From Desulfotomaculum sp. (GTDB lineage: Bacteria; Bacillota; Desulfotomaculia; Desulfotomaculales; Ammonificaceae), in assembly GCA_012961725.1 (NCBI GenBank), contig DTYU01000260.1:1-9241 (forward strand): DNA of 9,241 nt. Reading direction: 5' to 3'. Both the position numbers and the translations under genes were made by a program. The notes below the pieces were generated by a model, which was not told the origin of the DNA, searched no databases, and saw only the letters and a program-made list of their open reading frames with translations. Position 1 is the first letter of the stretch, and the number at the start of each line of letters is the position of its first letter. Below are positions 1 to 7,471 of this stretch, piece after piece.

Positions 1-45
1 AAGCGGTTTTAGCTTTTAATACGCCCTGATAAGGAGGCCTGTACT

Positions 46-543
46 ATGGACAAAAACAAAAAGAAAGAGATTCTCGAGCTACTGGAAGCCAATGCGCGGC
101 AGACGCCTCAGGAGCTGGCCGCAATGCTTGACATGGAAGCAGCGGCGGTGGAAGAAACAATCCGGGAGATGGAACAGGAGGATCTCATTTTAGGTTATCG
201 AACACTGATCAACTGGAATAAGATTGGTCTGGATAGGGTGACCGCGCTGATTGAGGTAAAGGTCACCCCCCAGCGCGATGTCGGGTTTGATGCAGTGGCA
301 GACCGCATTGCGCGCTTTCCGGAAGTGCGGACGATGCGGCTGATGTCCGGTACGTACGACCTGGCGGTGGAAGTTGAGGGAAGGACGATGCAGGACGTCG
401 CCTTCTTTGTAGCTACGCGTTTGGCGCCGATAGACGGCGTCGTAAGCACCACAACGCACTTCGTTTTAAAGAGTTACAAGGAGAACGGCATCCTTCTTGA
501 AGGGAAGGAAGAGACTGCGCCGAGGCTGGTGGTTTCCCCGTGA
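46..543 (+). CDS. Lrp/AsnC-family transcriptional regulator (AlaR-like)
   Basis: This is a DNA-binding regulator of the feast/famine family that normally responds to amino acids and acts on nearby genes. Residues ~5-50 form the winged helix-turn-helix (Q22-ELAAMLDM, then a helix ending in the EDLILGY wing). Residues ~63-142 form the RAM ligand-binding and oligomerisation domain, with the typical SGTYDL turn at 101-106. The length of 165 aa is usual for the family, but about 20 residues follow the expected end near YKENG, and this tail is not recognised. The ATG is set by a strong AAGGAGG at 31-37 with 8 nt spacing. The stop overlaps the aminotransferase start by 4 nt (GTGA), so the two are translationally coupled. 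By analogy with B. subtilis AlaR-AlaT it probably controls its own operon; the operator would lie upstream, outside the window. Family assignment is secure; the ligand is inferred. Confidence 0.95.
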   Translation: MDKNKKKEILELLEANARQTPQELAAMLDMEAAAVEETIREMEQEDLILGYRTLINWNKIGLDRVTALIEVKVTPQRDVGFDAVADRIARFPEVRTMRLMSGTYDLAVEVEGRTMQDVAFFVATRLAPIDGVVSTTTHFVLKSYKENGILLEGKEETAPRLVVSP

Positions 544-1757
544 ACTCTTGGGACGAATACGTGAATCCGGCGGTGCGCGACATCCCGCCCTCCGGGATAC
601 GCCGGTTTTTTGATCTGGCGGCCGAGATGAAAGGGGTGATTTCACTCGGCGTCGGGGAACCCGATTTCGTAACACCCTGGAGGATCCGGGAGGCCTGTAT
701 CTACGCGCTCGAGAAAGGTTACACCATGTATACTTCAAACTCAGGTCTGAAAGAGCTGCGGGAGGAGATTTCGCGCTACCTGAACCGGGCTTTTCACCTC
801 CGCTATGATGCGGAAACGGAGATCCTGATCACCGTCGGCGTCAGCGAGGCGCTTGATTTGGCGCTTAGGGCGCTTGTGGCGCCGGGGGAAGAGGTGTTGA
901 TCCCGGAACCGACCTATGTCTCATATATCCCGTGTACCATTTTGACCGGCGGCGTGCCGGTCACCTTGCGCACCACAATGGACAACGGCTTCCGGATAAC
1001 CGCAGATCAGGTGGAGAAAGCCGTGACTCCGAAAAGCAAGGTCCTTCTCTTGGCTTATCCGAATAACCCCACGGGCGCCGTCCTGCCGCGGGCGGAGCTT
1101 GAGGATATAGCAGCGGTGGTTGTTGAGCGCGACCTCGTGGTCATCTCCGATGAGATTTACGCCCAGCTTACTTATGACGGAGAACACGTATCCATTGCCC
1201 GGCTGCCGGGGATGCGGGAGAGGACGGTGGTTCTCCAGGGGTTTTCCAAGGCCTTTGCCATGACGGGCTGGCGTTTGGGGTATGCTGCAGGCAGCGAGGC
1301 CTTCATCGGTGCAATGACCAAGATCCACCAGTATACGATGCTCTGTGCGCCGATCACCGCTCAGATGGCGGCGATGGAGGCGCTGAAAAACGGGCTGCAG
1401 GAGATGCGCCAGATGGTAAGGCAGTACAACTACCGGCGCCGGCTGGTAATCAACGCCTTCAAGGAGATGGGCCTGCCCTGCTTCGAACCGGGGGGCGCGT
1501 TTTACGCCTTCCCTTCCGTTCGTGAAACAGGGCTCGGTTCGGAAGAGTTTTGCCAGCGACTGCTTCTCGAGGAACGGGTGGCGGTGGTTCCTGGCACCGC
1601 GTTCGGTCCAGGGGGCGAAGGTTTTATCCGCTGCTCTTATGCCGCTTCAGTGTCGAATCTGACCGAGGCGTTCAAAAGGATGGCGGGTTTTCTTAAGCGG
1701 CTGAAAAAGACCGGCGCCGCTGTATCACCGCAAGGGGCTCTCCATTCTGCCAGATGA
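540..1757 (+). CDS. PLP-dependent class I/II aminotransferase (AlaT/aspartate aminotransferase-like)
   Basis: This is a fold-type I aminotransferase that moves an amino group between an amino acid and a 2-oxo acid in the cytoplasm. The whole active site is visible: YPNNPTG at 173-179, SDEIY with the PLP-ring aspartate D204 and Y207, the Schiff-base lysine K237 in GFSKAFAMTGWR, and the carboxylate-binding arginine R364 in FIRCSYA. The N-terminal SLGVGEPDF (35-43) is typical of subgroup I-gamma. At 405 aa it is slightly long; a basic then Ser/Ala-rich tail (~385-405) lies beyond the conserved fold. The GTG at 540 overlaps the regulator's stop and has only a weak ribosome site, so translation likely depends on coupling. 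Pairing with an Lrp-type gene resembles B. subtilis alaR-alaT, pointing to alanine or aspartate as substrate, but substrate cannot be read from sequence; a PatA-like role is the alternative. Confidence 0.93.
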   Translation: MNSWDEYVNPAVRDIPPSGIRRFFDLAAEMKGVISLGVGEPDFVTPWRIREACIYALEKGYTMYTSNSGLKELREEISRYLNRAFHLRYDAETEILITVGVSEALDLALRALVAPGEEVLIPEPTYVSYIPCTILTGGVPVTLRTTMDNGFRITADQVEKAVTPKSKVLLLAYPNNPTGAVLPRAELEDIAAVVVERDLVVISDEIYAQLTYDGEHVSIARLPGMRERTVVLQGFSKAFAMTGWRLGYAAGSEAFIGAMTKIHQYTMLCAPITAQMAAMEALKNGLQEMRQMVRQYNYRRRLVINAFKEMGLPCFEPGGAFYAFPSVRETGLGSEEFCQRLLLEERVAVVPGTAFGPGGEGFIRCSYAASVSNLTEAFKRMAGFLKRLKKTGAAVSPQGALHSAR

Positions 1758-1846
1758 GGCCGGATTGGACGGGGGAAATTATGCCCAGGCGGAATCGGGC
1801 GGCAGGAATATTGATGCACTATGTAGAATCAACAAAGTTTGGTGGC

Positions 1847-1882
1847 GGGGGCAGAGAACTCGGTCTCAGCCCCCTTATTGTT
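1847..1882 (+). terminator. Intrinsic terminator of the regulator-aminotransferase operon
   Basis: GGGGGC (1847-1852) pairs with GCCCCC (1869-1874). After one A·A mismatch, GAGA (1854-1857) pairs with TCTC (1864-1867) around a 6-nt loop. TTATTGTT follows, a T-rich but interrupted tract. It lies about 90 nt past the aminotransferase stop and separates that unit from the argS-pyrG operon. Confidence 0.75.
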
Positions 1883-1888
1883 ATTCAT

Positions 1889-1938
1889 CAGTAGGCGGTA
1901 GGCAGTACATAAGAACCACTGAATACTGACTACTGACT
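1889..1938 (+). repeat. Imperfect palindrome of 7-bp units (CAGTAGG / ACTGACT)
   Basis: The left arm is three consecutive heptamers, CAGTAGG, CGGTAGG and CAGTACA (1889-1909). The right arm is ACTGAAT, ACTGACT and ACTGACT (1918-1938). Positions 1889-1906 fold onto 1918-1935 with 14 Watson-Crick pairs, one G·T and three mismatches, around an 11-nt loop. It starts just after the upstream terminator and ends 2 nt before the GGGGTGA ribosome site of the DUF1934 gene. The same architecture with another heptamer occurs at 8796-8907. It could be a dispersed non-coding repeat or a structured 5' leader; function unknown. Confidence 0.7.
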
Positions 1939-1940
1939 GT

Positions 1941-1947
1941 GGGGTGA
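1941..1947 (+). promoter_or_regulatory. Ribosome binding site of the DUF1934 gene
   Basis: GGGGTGA matches the downstream part of the anti-Shine-Dalgarno complement (GAGGTGA) with one difference, so the short 4-nt spacer to the GTG at 1952 is normal. It fixes that start. AAGGAGG at 1958-1964 lies inside codons 3-5 and is too close to the in-frame TTG at 1967 to serve it. Confidence 0.6.
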
Positions 1948-1951
1948 ACCA

Positions 1952-2374
1952 GTGAAGAAGGAGGTATTGGTTACCGTCAAGGGGACCCTGACGGATGAAC
2001 TCGGCAAACAGGAAACGATCGAACTCGTAACCCGCGGAAGCTACTTCCGCCGGAGCGATGATTTTTACATTGTGTACAGTGAATCAGAGGTTTCGGGAAT
2101 GGCCGGGACCACGACCACGCTTAAGGCCGAGCCATGCCGCGTAACCCTAAACCGGATGGGGGCGCAGGAACTGAAGCAGGTTTTTGAAGTCGGCGTTCCT
2201 AACAGGGGCAATTATGTTACGCCTTTCGGGAGCATGTTTTGCGACGTTCTCCCGCGCAAGGTCGAGGTCGACTTGACAGAAGTGGGTGGGAGCATTAGTT
2301 TAGAATATGATCTGACACTGGACCGCCAGCATATAGGCTGCCAGGCGCTTGAGATAACCGTCAGGGAGGTTTGA
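1952..2374 (+). CDS. DUF1934 family beta-barrel protein (YwiB-like)
   Basis: This is a 140-residue, cytoplasmic, beta-rich protein with no signal peptide or membrane segment. It has the alternating strand pattern of the DUF1934/YwiB family: an N-terminal KKEVLVTVKGTL strand, a central YIVYSESEVSGMAGTTTTLK stretch (~38-57), then ETGV-like FEVGVPNRGNYVTPFGSM (~78-95), and a C-terminal SLEYDLTLDRQ strand (~115-125). The family folds as a small calycin-like barrel; its ligand and function are not established. The gene lies 1 nt upstream of argS, and the same ywiB-argS pairing in B. subtilis strengthens the call. It is the first gene of the argS-pyrG operon and its ribosome site abuts a heptamer palindrome. 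No clear promoter hexamers were found between the terminator at 1847-1882 and the start. Confidence 0.85.
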   Translation: MKKEVLVTVKGTLTDELGKQETIELVTRGSYFRRSDDFYIVYSESEVSGMAGTTTTLKAEPCRVTLNRMGAQELKQVFEVGVPNRGNYVTPFGSMFCDVLPRKVEVDLTEVGGSISLEYDLTLDRQHIGCQALEITVREV

Positions 2375-2375
2375 A

Positions 2376-4067
2376 ATGGATTCTCTTCGGAACGAGATTC
2401 GGGCGGCGATCACCCGGATGCTTCATCAAGCTGCCTTGACCTCCCGAATAGCGCTCGGTATTCCGGAAGAGGTACAAACCCCCGATTTTGTCGTTGATTC
2501 GCCCCGTGAGGAAAAATTCGGTGATTTTGCTACAAATATCGCTATGCAATTAGCTAAGGCCGCCCGCCGCCCCCCGCGCGAAGTTGCCGCTCTGATAAAG
2601 GAGAACTTTGATCTTTCGCAATGCCCGTGGGTGGAAAGGATAGAGATCGCGGGGCCGGGCTTTCTTAATTTTTACCTCCGGCATGAGTGGCTGCAAGCGG
2701 CGCTGCGTCAGATCATCATCCGGGGCGAGGACTACGGCCGTTCGAAAATCGGCGGCGGGCGCAAGATAAACGTCGAGTTTGTGAGCGCCAACCCCACCGG
2801 GCTGCTGCACATGGGAAACGCCCGCGGGGCGGCGTTAGGTGACAGTATCGCCGCGCTTTTGGAATTTTGCGGTTTCACGGTGACCAGGGAGTTTTACGTA
2901 AACGATACGGGATACCAGATAGAACGGTTCGCGGCTTCGCTGGAGGCGCGCTACTTACAGCAGTACGGTGAGGACGTCTTGGTGCCGGAGGACGGTTATC
3001 ACGGGGAGGATCTCGTTGCGACGGTAAAGCGTTTTATCGCGGCGACTGGGAACGATTATTTAGCGGCTTCTCCCGCCAAGCGGCGCGAAGCGCTTGTCCG
3101 GTTTGCGGTCTCGGAAAAGATCAGCGCCATTCGCACGTCGCTGGAGAGTTTCGGGGTTCGGTACGACGTTTGGTTTTCCGAGGAGGAGTTGCATAAGAGC
3201 GGTGCGGTGGCGCGCATTGTCGAGGAGCTGAGGGAACGGGGGGCCGCTTACAGCCACGAAGGGGCCTTGTGGTTCAGGGCCGCCGATTATGGGGCCGATA
3301 AGGACGAGGTTCTTGTGCGCTCTACGGGTGCGGCTACCTATTTTGCTGCAGACATCGCTTATCACGTCAACAAGCTCGAACGCGGTTTCAACTGGCTTAT
3401 CAACGTTTGGGGGGCCGACCACCACGGTCACGTACCGCGGGTGAAAGCGGCGCTTAAGGCGCTCGGCTACGATCCGGAGGTTTTGGATGTAGTAATTATA
3501 CAGTTGGTGCGCCTCTTCAGGGGCGGAGAAATCGTCCGAATGTCCAAAAGGACGGGGGAGTTCGTCACGCTCGATGAGCTGCTCGAGGAAGTGGGTGTTG
3601 ATGCCGCCCGCTATTTTTTCGTACACCGCAGCGCCGACAGCCACTTAGATTTCGACCTCGACTTGGCACGGACGCAGAGCATGGAGAATCCGGTCTACTA
3701 CGTCCAGTACGCCCATGCCCGGATCGCAAGCCTTTTTCGGCAGCTTGCCCTGAAGGGTTTGCGGTTACCCGCTTGGGCGGAGCTTGACTTGAGCGTGCTC
3801 TCTGCGGAAGAGGAGGAGCGGCTGATACGTAAGTTGGCGGATTTTCCCGAGGAAGCCGCGGATGCCGCCCTTGACCTTGCGCCGCACCGGCTGACCGGCT
3901 ATCTCTACGAGTTGGCCGGACTCTTTCATGCCTTTTATAATGTACACCGGGTGATTGGCGCCGGTGAGGCCTTGGAAGGAGCGCGCTTGGCACTGGTCCA
4001 GGCCACGGGAACAGTTCTCCGGCAGGGCTTGCGGCTTTTAGGGATTCATGCTCCGGAGAGGATGTGA
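2376..4067 (+). CDS. argS: Arginyl-tRNA synthetase
   Basis: This enzyme charges tRNA-Arg with arginine using ATP, in the cytoplasm. It is a class Ia synthetase of 563 aa, the normal length. Residues ~1-105 form the N-terminal tRNA D-loop-recognition (Add1) domain. The Rossmann catalytic domain begins at NVEFVSANPTG (132-142), followed by the HIGH-motif variant HMGN (145-148) and GALGD-like ARGAALGDS. The KMSK equivalent is RMSK at 388-391 in GGEIVRMSKRTG. The alpha-helical DALR anticodon-binding domain fills ~440-563, opening with NPVYYVQYAHARI. The ATG is set by AGGGAGG (2363-2369) at 6 nt spacing, 1 nt after the DUF1934 stop. The 3' end overlaps the proposed pyrG start by 4 nt. Both signature motifs are intact, so it should be active. 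Confidence 0.98.
   Translation: MDSLRNEIRAAITRMLHQAALTSRIALGIPEEVQTPDFVVDSPREEKFGDFATNIAMQLAKAARRPPREVAALIKENFDLSQCPWVERIEIAGPGFLNFYLRHEWLQAALRQIIIRGEDYGRSKIGGGRKINVEFVSANPTGLLHMGNARGAALGDSIAALLEFCGFTVTREFYVNDTGYQIERFAASLEARYLQQYGEDVLVPEDGYHGEDLVATVKRFIAATGNDYLAASPAKRREALVRFAVSEKISAIRTSLESFGVRYDVWFSEEELHKSGAVARIVEELRERGAAYSHEGALWFRAADYGADKDEVLVRSTGAATYFAADIAYHVNKLERGFNWLINVWGADHHGHVPRVKAALKALGYDPEVLDVVIIQLVRLFRGGEIVRMSKRTGEFVTLDELLEEVGVDAARYFFVHRSADSHLDFDLDLARTQSMENPVYYVQYAHARIASLFRQLALKGLRLPAWAELDLSVLSAEEEERLIRKLADFPEEAADAALDLAPHRLTGYLYELAGLFHAFYNVHRVIGAGEALEGARLALVQATGTVLRQGLRLLGIHAPERM
4055..4061 (+). promoter_or_regulatory. Ribosome binding site deciding the pyrG start
   Basis: GGAGAGG sits inside the last codons of argS. 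Its GGAG is 5 nt before the GTG at 4064, but about 20 nt before the ATG at 4079, which has no purine-rich site of its own. It therefore favours initiation at 4064 although family alignment favours 4079. Confidence 0.5.
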
Positions 4068-5695
4068 CGGTTGACTTTATGGCGAAGTACATCTTTGTGA
4101 CCGGCGGGGTGGTTTCTTCGCTCGGCAAGGGGGTAACGGCGGCCTCGCTCGGGAGGCTTTTGAAAAGCCGCGGACTCAGCGTTACGATGCAGAAGCTCGA
4201 TCCTTACATCAACGTTGATCCGGGGACGATGAGCCCGTTTCAGCATGGAGAGGTCTTCGTGACTGAAGACGGTGCGGAAACTGACCTTGATTTAGGTCAC
4301 TATGAGCGGTTCATCGATGCAGATTTAAGCCGGCTGTGCAACGTAACCAGCGGTACTATTTACTGGTCGGTTATCACCAAAGAGCGCCGCGGCGATTTTT
4401 TGGGGAACACGGTGCAGGTTATCCCTCACATCACCAATGAGATCAAGGAGCGCATCCTGCTTCTCGGAAAAGAAACCGCTGCGGACGTGGTAATCGTTGA
4501 GATCGGCGGTACAGTGGGTGACATCGAATCCCTGCCGTTTCTCGAGGCGATCCGTCAGTTAAGGATCGATCTCGGCAGGGAAGATACACTCTATCTTCAT
4601 GTCACCCTGGTTCCTTACTTGTGCGGCGCGAACGAGCAAAAAACCAAGCCTACACAGCACAGCGTAAAAGAGCTGCGGGGCATCGGCATTCAGCCCGACG
4701 TTATCGTTTGCCGATCTGAGCTGCCGCTTTCCTCGGAGATGAAAAGGAAGATCGCTCTTTTCTGTGACGTTGAACCGCAAGCGGTGATCGAAGCAGTGGA
4801 CGCTCAGACCATTTATGAAGTACCGCTGCGGTTGGAGGCGCAGGACTTGGGAGATTACGTCGCAAAGCGGCTGGCTTTGAACTGCAGGCATCCTGATCTG
4901 GGCGAGTGGGAAGAGATGGTCCACCGCTTGAAAAACCCGCGTTCTACTGTGACCATTGCCTTGGTCGGAAAGTATGTTGAGTTGAGGGATGCTTATTTCA
5001 GCGTAAACGAGGCGCTGTGTCATGCCGGGATTGCACACAATCTCCGCGTGGATGTAAAGGCGGTACAGGCGGAGGAGCTTGAGCGAACGTCCCCCGGTGT
5101 CTTGCTTGACGGTGCCGGCGGAATCTTAGTGCCGGGCGGCTTTGGGGAGCGCGGTGCCGAGGGGAAGATCCAGGCTATACGTTATGCCCGTGAGAACAAG
5201 ATACCGTACTTAGGTATCTGTTTGGGAATGCAGTTAGCGGTGGTGGAGTTCGCCCGTTCGGTTCTCAGTCTCGCGGGAGCCAACAGTGCCGAGCTTGATC
5301 CGGCAGCCCCGGATCCGGTCATCGACCTCCTGCCCGAACAAAAGGGGGTTACGGACCGCGGCGGGACAATGCGCCTCGGCAGTTATCCGTGCCATATTGC
5401 GGCTGGCTCTCTTGCCCACCGTGCTTACGGAATGTTGAAGGTACAGGAGAGGCACCGCCACCGGTATGAGTTTAACAATGCTTACCGGGAGATCTTTGCA
5501 GAAGCAGGATTCCGTTTCAGCGGTCTTTCGCCCGACGGGCGGCTGGTGGAGATCGTAGAGCTGACCGATCATCCCTGGTTTGTAGCAACCCAATTCCACC
5601 CGGAGTTCAGGTCCAGGCCTTCGAGGCCGCATCCGTTATTCAAGGGGTTCGTGGGGGCGGCCGCGGCGTTCGAAACCAGATCCTTTTCTAAATAG
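4064..5695 (+). CDS. pyrG: CTP synthase (glutamine-hydrolysing)
   Basis: It makes CTP from UTP, ATP and glutamine, the last step of de novo pyrimidine synthesis. Numbering from the GTG (543 aa), the amidoligase domain covers ~6-275. It has the P-loop SSLGKG (18-23), QKLDPYINVDPGTMSP (43-58) and VEIGGTVGDIES (145-156), where the Mg-nucleotide binds. The class I glutamine amidotransferase domain covers ~295-540: the oxyanion strand PGGFGERG, nucleophile C386 in GICLGMQ, and H512/E514 in FHPEF complete the triad. Two starts are possible. GTG 4064 has a GGAG at 5 nt and a 4-nt overlap with argS; ATG 4079 gives the canonical MAKYIFVTGG N-terminus (538 aa) but lacks a ribosome site. Either way the enzyme is complete. 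In many Firmicutes the RNA polymerase delta gene rpoE lies just upstream; here argS takes that place. Confidence 0.98.
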   Translation: MTVDFMAKYIFVTGGVVSSLGKGVTAASLGRLLKSRGLSVTMQKLDPYINVDPGTMSPFQHGEVFVTEDGAETDLDLGHYERFIDADLSRLCNVTSGTIYWSVITKERRGDFLGNTVQVIPHITNEIKERILLLGKETAADVVIVEIGGTVGDIESLPFLEAIRQLRIDLGREDTLYLHVTLVPYLCGANEQKTKPTQHSVKELRGIGIQPDVIVCRSELPLSSEMKRKIALFCDVEPQAVIEAVDAQTIYEVPLRLEAQDLGDYVAKRLALNCRHPDLGEWEEMVHRLKNPRSTVTIALVGKYVELRDAYFSVNEALCHAGIAHNLRVDVKAVQAEELERTSPGVLLDGAGGILVPGGFGERGAEGKIQAIRYARENKIPYLGICLGMQLAVVEFARSVLSLAGANSAELDPAAPDPVIDLLPEQKGVTDRGGTMRLGSYPCHIAAGSLAHRAYGMLKVQERHRHRYEFNNAYREIFAEAGFRFSGLSPDGRLVEIVELTDHPWFVATQFHPEFRSRPSRPHPLFKGFVGAAAAFETRSFSK

Positions 5696-5734
5696 TCTGA
5701 TGAAACGGCCGTCTTAATGCCGGCTGCTGGAAGC

Positions 5735-5740
5735 GGGGTG
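5735..5740 (+). promoter_or_regulatory. Ribosome binding site deciding the sppA start
   Basis: GGGGTG is 5 nt before the GTG at 5746 and only 2 nt before the adjacent in-frame TTG at 5743. The spacing resembles that of the DUF1934 gene and supports GTG 5746. Confidence 0.5.
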
Positions 5741-5745
5741 TTTTG

Positions 5746-6666
5746 GTGAAGAAGGTCATCGGTGCGCTCATACTCGGGCTGCTCATAGTTTCAGTGGTTA
5801 TTGCGGCTGTTGTAGGAGCCGGCAGGGGGCCTGTTGAAAGGAGCCTGCCCGGCGGCGGGAAGGTCGGTATCGTCCATATTCACGGGATCATCACTTCGGA
5901 AGGGGTTGGCGGCGGCCCGTTTGGCGGCGGAACGGCAGGGATCAGCGGGGTACTCGAGGCCTTTCGCCGGGCCGAGGAGGATCCAGGCATCAAGGCGGTC
6001 GTGATAAGGGTTGACAGCCCGGGCGGCACAGCAGCAGCCTCCCAGGAGGTTGCGCAGGCAGTGGCGCGGGTTAAAAAGGCCGGAAAAAAGGTTGTGACCT
6101 CAATGGGGGACATGGCGGCTTCCGGAGCTTACTGGATCGCTGCGGACAGCGACCGGATATTTGCCAATCCGGCGACCATTACCGGAAGCATCGGGGTATT
6201 GATCCAGACAGTGGAGTTGACCGGGCTGTACGGGAAGCTTGGAATTGACTGGGAGACCTTCAAGAGCGGTCCCCATAAGGACATGGGTTCGGCAAGCCGG
6301 CCGCTGACACCCGAGGAAAGGGCGATCTTTCAAGCGATGGTTGATGACATCTACGACCAGTTTGTGGACCGGGTTGCCAGGGGAAGAGGGATGGCACGAG
6401 ATGAGGTTTTGACCTTAGCCGACGGTCGGGTATTCACCGGACGGCAGGCGAAAGAGGCGGGTTTGGTGGATGAACTCGGCGATCTTCGTGACGCGGTTCG
6501 CTATGCAGGAGAGATTGCTGGAATCGAAGGCAAACCTGAAGTGGTGAATTTAGGGCCGCAGCGTTTATTCTGGGAGCGGCTCTTTGGAGATATCAGCAAC
6601 AGGGCGTTCTTTTTGCCTGATATGCTGCCGGCGTGGCTGCTTTGCCCTGCTGTAATACAGCGTTGA
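5746..6666 (+). CDS. sppA: Signal peptide peptidase SppA, S49 serine protease
   Basis: This is a membrane-anchored protease that degrades leftover signal peptides and similar fragments at the outer face of the membrane. At 306 aa from the GTG it is the short, single-domain Gram-positive form, not the 67-kDa tandem form of E. coli. A basic KK and hydrophobic stretch at ~4-26 is an uncleaved signal anchor. The S49 core runs ~40-260: VIRVDSPGGT (~87-96), the nucleophile S126 in GDMAASGAYW, GSIGV at ~148-152, and the general-base lysine K178 in FKSGPHKD. The 52-residue Ser-to-Lys distance equals that known for B. subtilis SppA (S147/K199). ASGAYW replaces the common ASGGYW, a mild change. An in-frame TTG at 5743 is the alternative start. 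It lies 50 nt after pyrG, probably in the same transcript. The last ~30 residues are hydrophobic and not conserved. Confidence 0.94.
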   Translation: MKKVIGALILGLLIVSVVIAAVVGAGRGPVERSLPGGGKVGIVHIHGIITSEGVGGGPFGGGTAGISGVLEAFRRAEEDPGIKAVVIRVDSPGGTAAASQEVAQAVARVKKAGKKVVTSMGDMAASGAYWIAADSDRIFANPATITGSIGVLIQTVELTGLYGKLGIDWETFKSGPHKDMGSASRPLTPEERAIFQAMVDDIYDQFVDRVARGRGMARDEVLTLADGRVFTGRQAKEAGLVDELGDLRDAVRYAGEIAGIEGKPEVVNLGPQRLFWERLFGDISNRAFFLPDMLPAWLLCPAVIQR

Positions 6667-6792
6667 GCGATATGGCTTGATGCATTTTTCCTTGGCGGGA
6701 TCTTGTATCGGAGGAGTCATTCACGGCGATAAGAATTGCGCACTTTTAAAAATTTAGTATGGTGTCCCCGAAATTTGAGGGAGGGGTAACCC

Positions 6793-7470
6793 GTGGAAAC
6801 AGTGGGTGAGATCAAAAGGCAGGGTTTTTTCGATTTGATATACGGCGTGCTTTTCAACCCTGTCGCGACCTTCCGCGGTATGTCGGAGAGGCCTCCTTTC
6901 GGGCAGGCTGCTGCGGTTTTATTCGTCTTGGCGTTCAGCAATGGCATCGCAGGATGGTTCGTATTTCGTACGACGCTTGCGGATACGCCCGGTATGGAGG
7001 CCACGGCCTTGGCCCCGGTGCTTACGGGACTTTCTGTGTTTTTCTTGTTTTTTACGCTGGTCTTTGCAGGCCTCAAGTGGTTTCTCTACGGTTCGCTCCT
7101 CCACCTCTTGGCGGAGCTTTGGGGCGGTAGGGGTACCCCGAAAGGAACGCTTGCGGTTTATGCCCTTTCCGGGCTGCCCGGTGTCTTCTTAGTGCCGTTG
7201 CAGTTGATTCTAACGCTGTTGCGGGCTTCGGAGATAATCAGCGCGGCGCTGAGTATTACAGCCGGTCTCGTTGTTTTATCGTGGGGCGCAGTGCTCCTGA
7301 TCATCGGGTTACGTGAAGTGCACCGTTTCTCGGGCGGTGCCGCGGTTTTGACCGTGGTAACGCCTGTTGCAGTCGTCTTGGTCTTAACGGGGGTCTTTGT
7401 TGCGGCCGTATTTGTCGTTATAGGGGCGGTTATGCCGCTGCTTCCGCCCACGATGCTGCCGGAGGGCTGA
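6793..7470 (+). CDS. Yip1-domain polytopic membrane protein
   Basis: This 225-residue inner-membrane protein has five likely hydrophobic segments (~38-58, 74-107, 121-143, 150-172, 184-212). The cytoplasmic-looking N-terminus carries FFDLIYGVLFNPVATFRGMSERPPFGQA, a pattern typical of bacterial Yip1/DUF1282-family proteins (short Phe/Pro-rich lead into the first helix). The family has no firmly known function in bacteria. The GTG is preceded by AGGGAGGGG (6778-6786), spacing 6-8 nt. It follows sppA after 126 nt in which I see neither a clear promoter nor a terminator, only an A/T-rich patch near 6743-6760. Its stop is 1 nt before the receiver gene, so the membrane protein and receiver are co-translated and may be functionally linked, for example as a membrane partner; this is inference. 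Family assignment rests on pattern recognition only. Confidence 0.7.
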   Translation: METVGEIKRQGFFDLIYGVLFNPVATFRGMSERPPFGQAAAVLFVLAFSNGIAGWFVFRTTLADTPGMEATALAPVLTGLSVFFLFFTLVFAGLKWFLYGSLLHLLAELWGGRGTPKGTLAVYALSGLPGVFLVPLQLILTLLRASEIISAALSITAGLVVLSWGAVLLIIGLREVHRFSGGAAVLTVVTPVAVVLVLTGVFVAAVFVVIGAVMPLLPPTMLPEG

Positions 7471-7471
7471 G

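Noticed and set aside
1758..1882. A T-box leader before the argS operon, suggested by TGGTGGCGGGG near 1840-1850
   Set aside because: It lacks the ACCGCG part of the T-box sequence, there is no room for stem I, and the following hairpin fits the upstream gene's terminator.
1781..1894. A 37-codon open frame after the aminotransferase gene, with a GGGGGA upstream
   Set aside because: It runs through the intrinsic terminator and into the heptamer palindrome, and its product shows no recognisable feature.
3060..4128. Long antisense open frames opposite argS (up to 194 aa)
   Set aside because: They are shadows in high-G+C coding sequence; the + strand has an intact ArgS with all motifs, and the antisense products show no family features.
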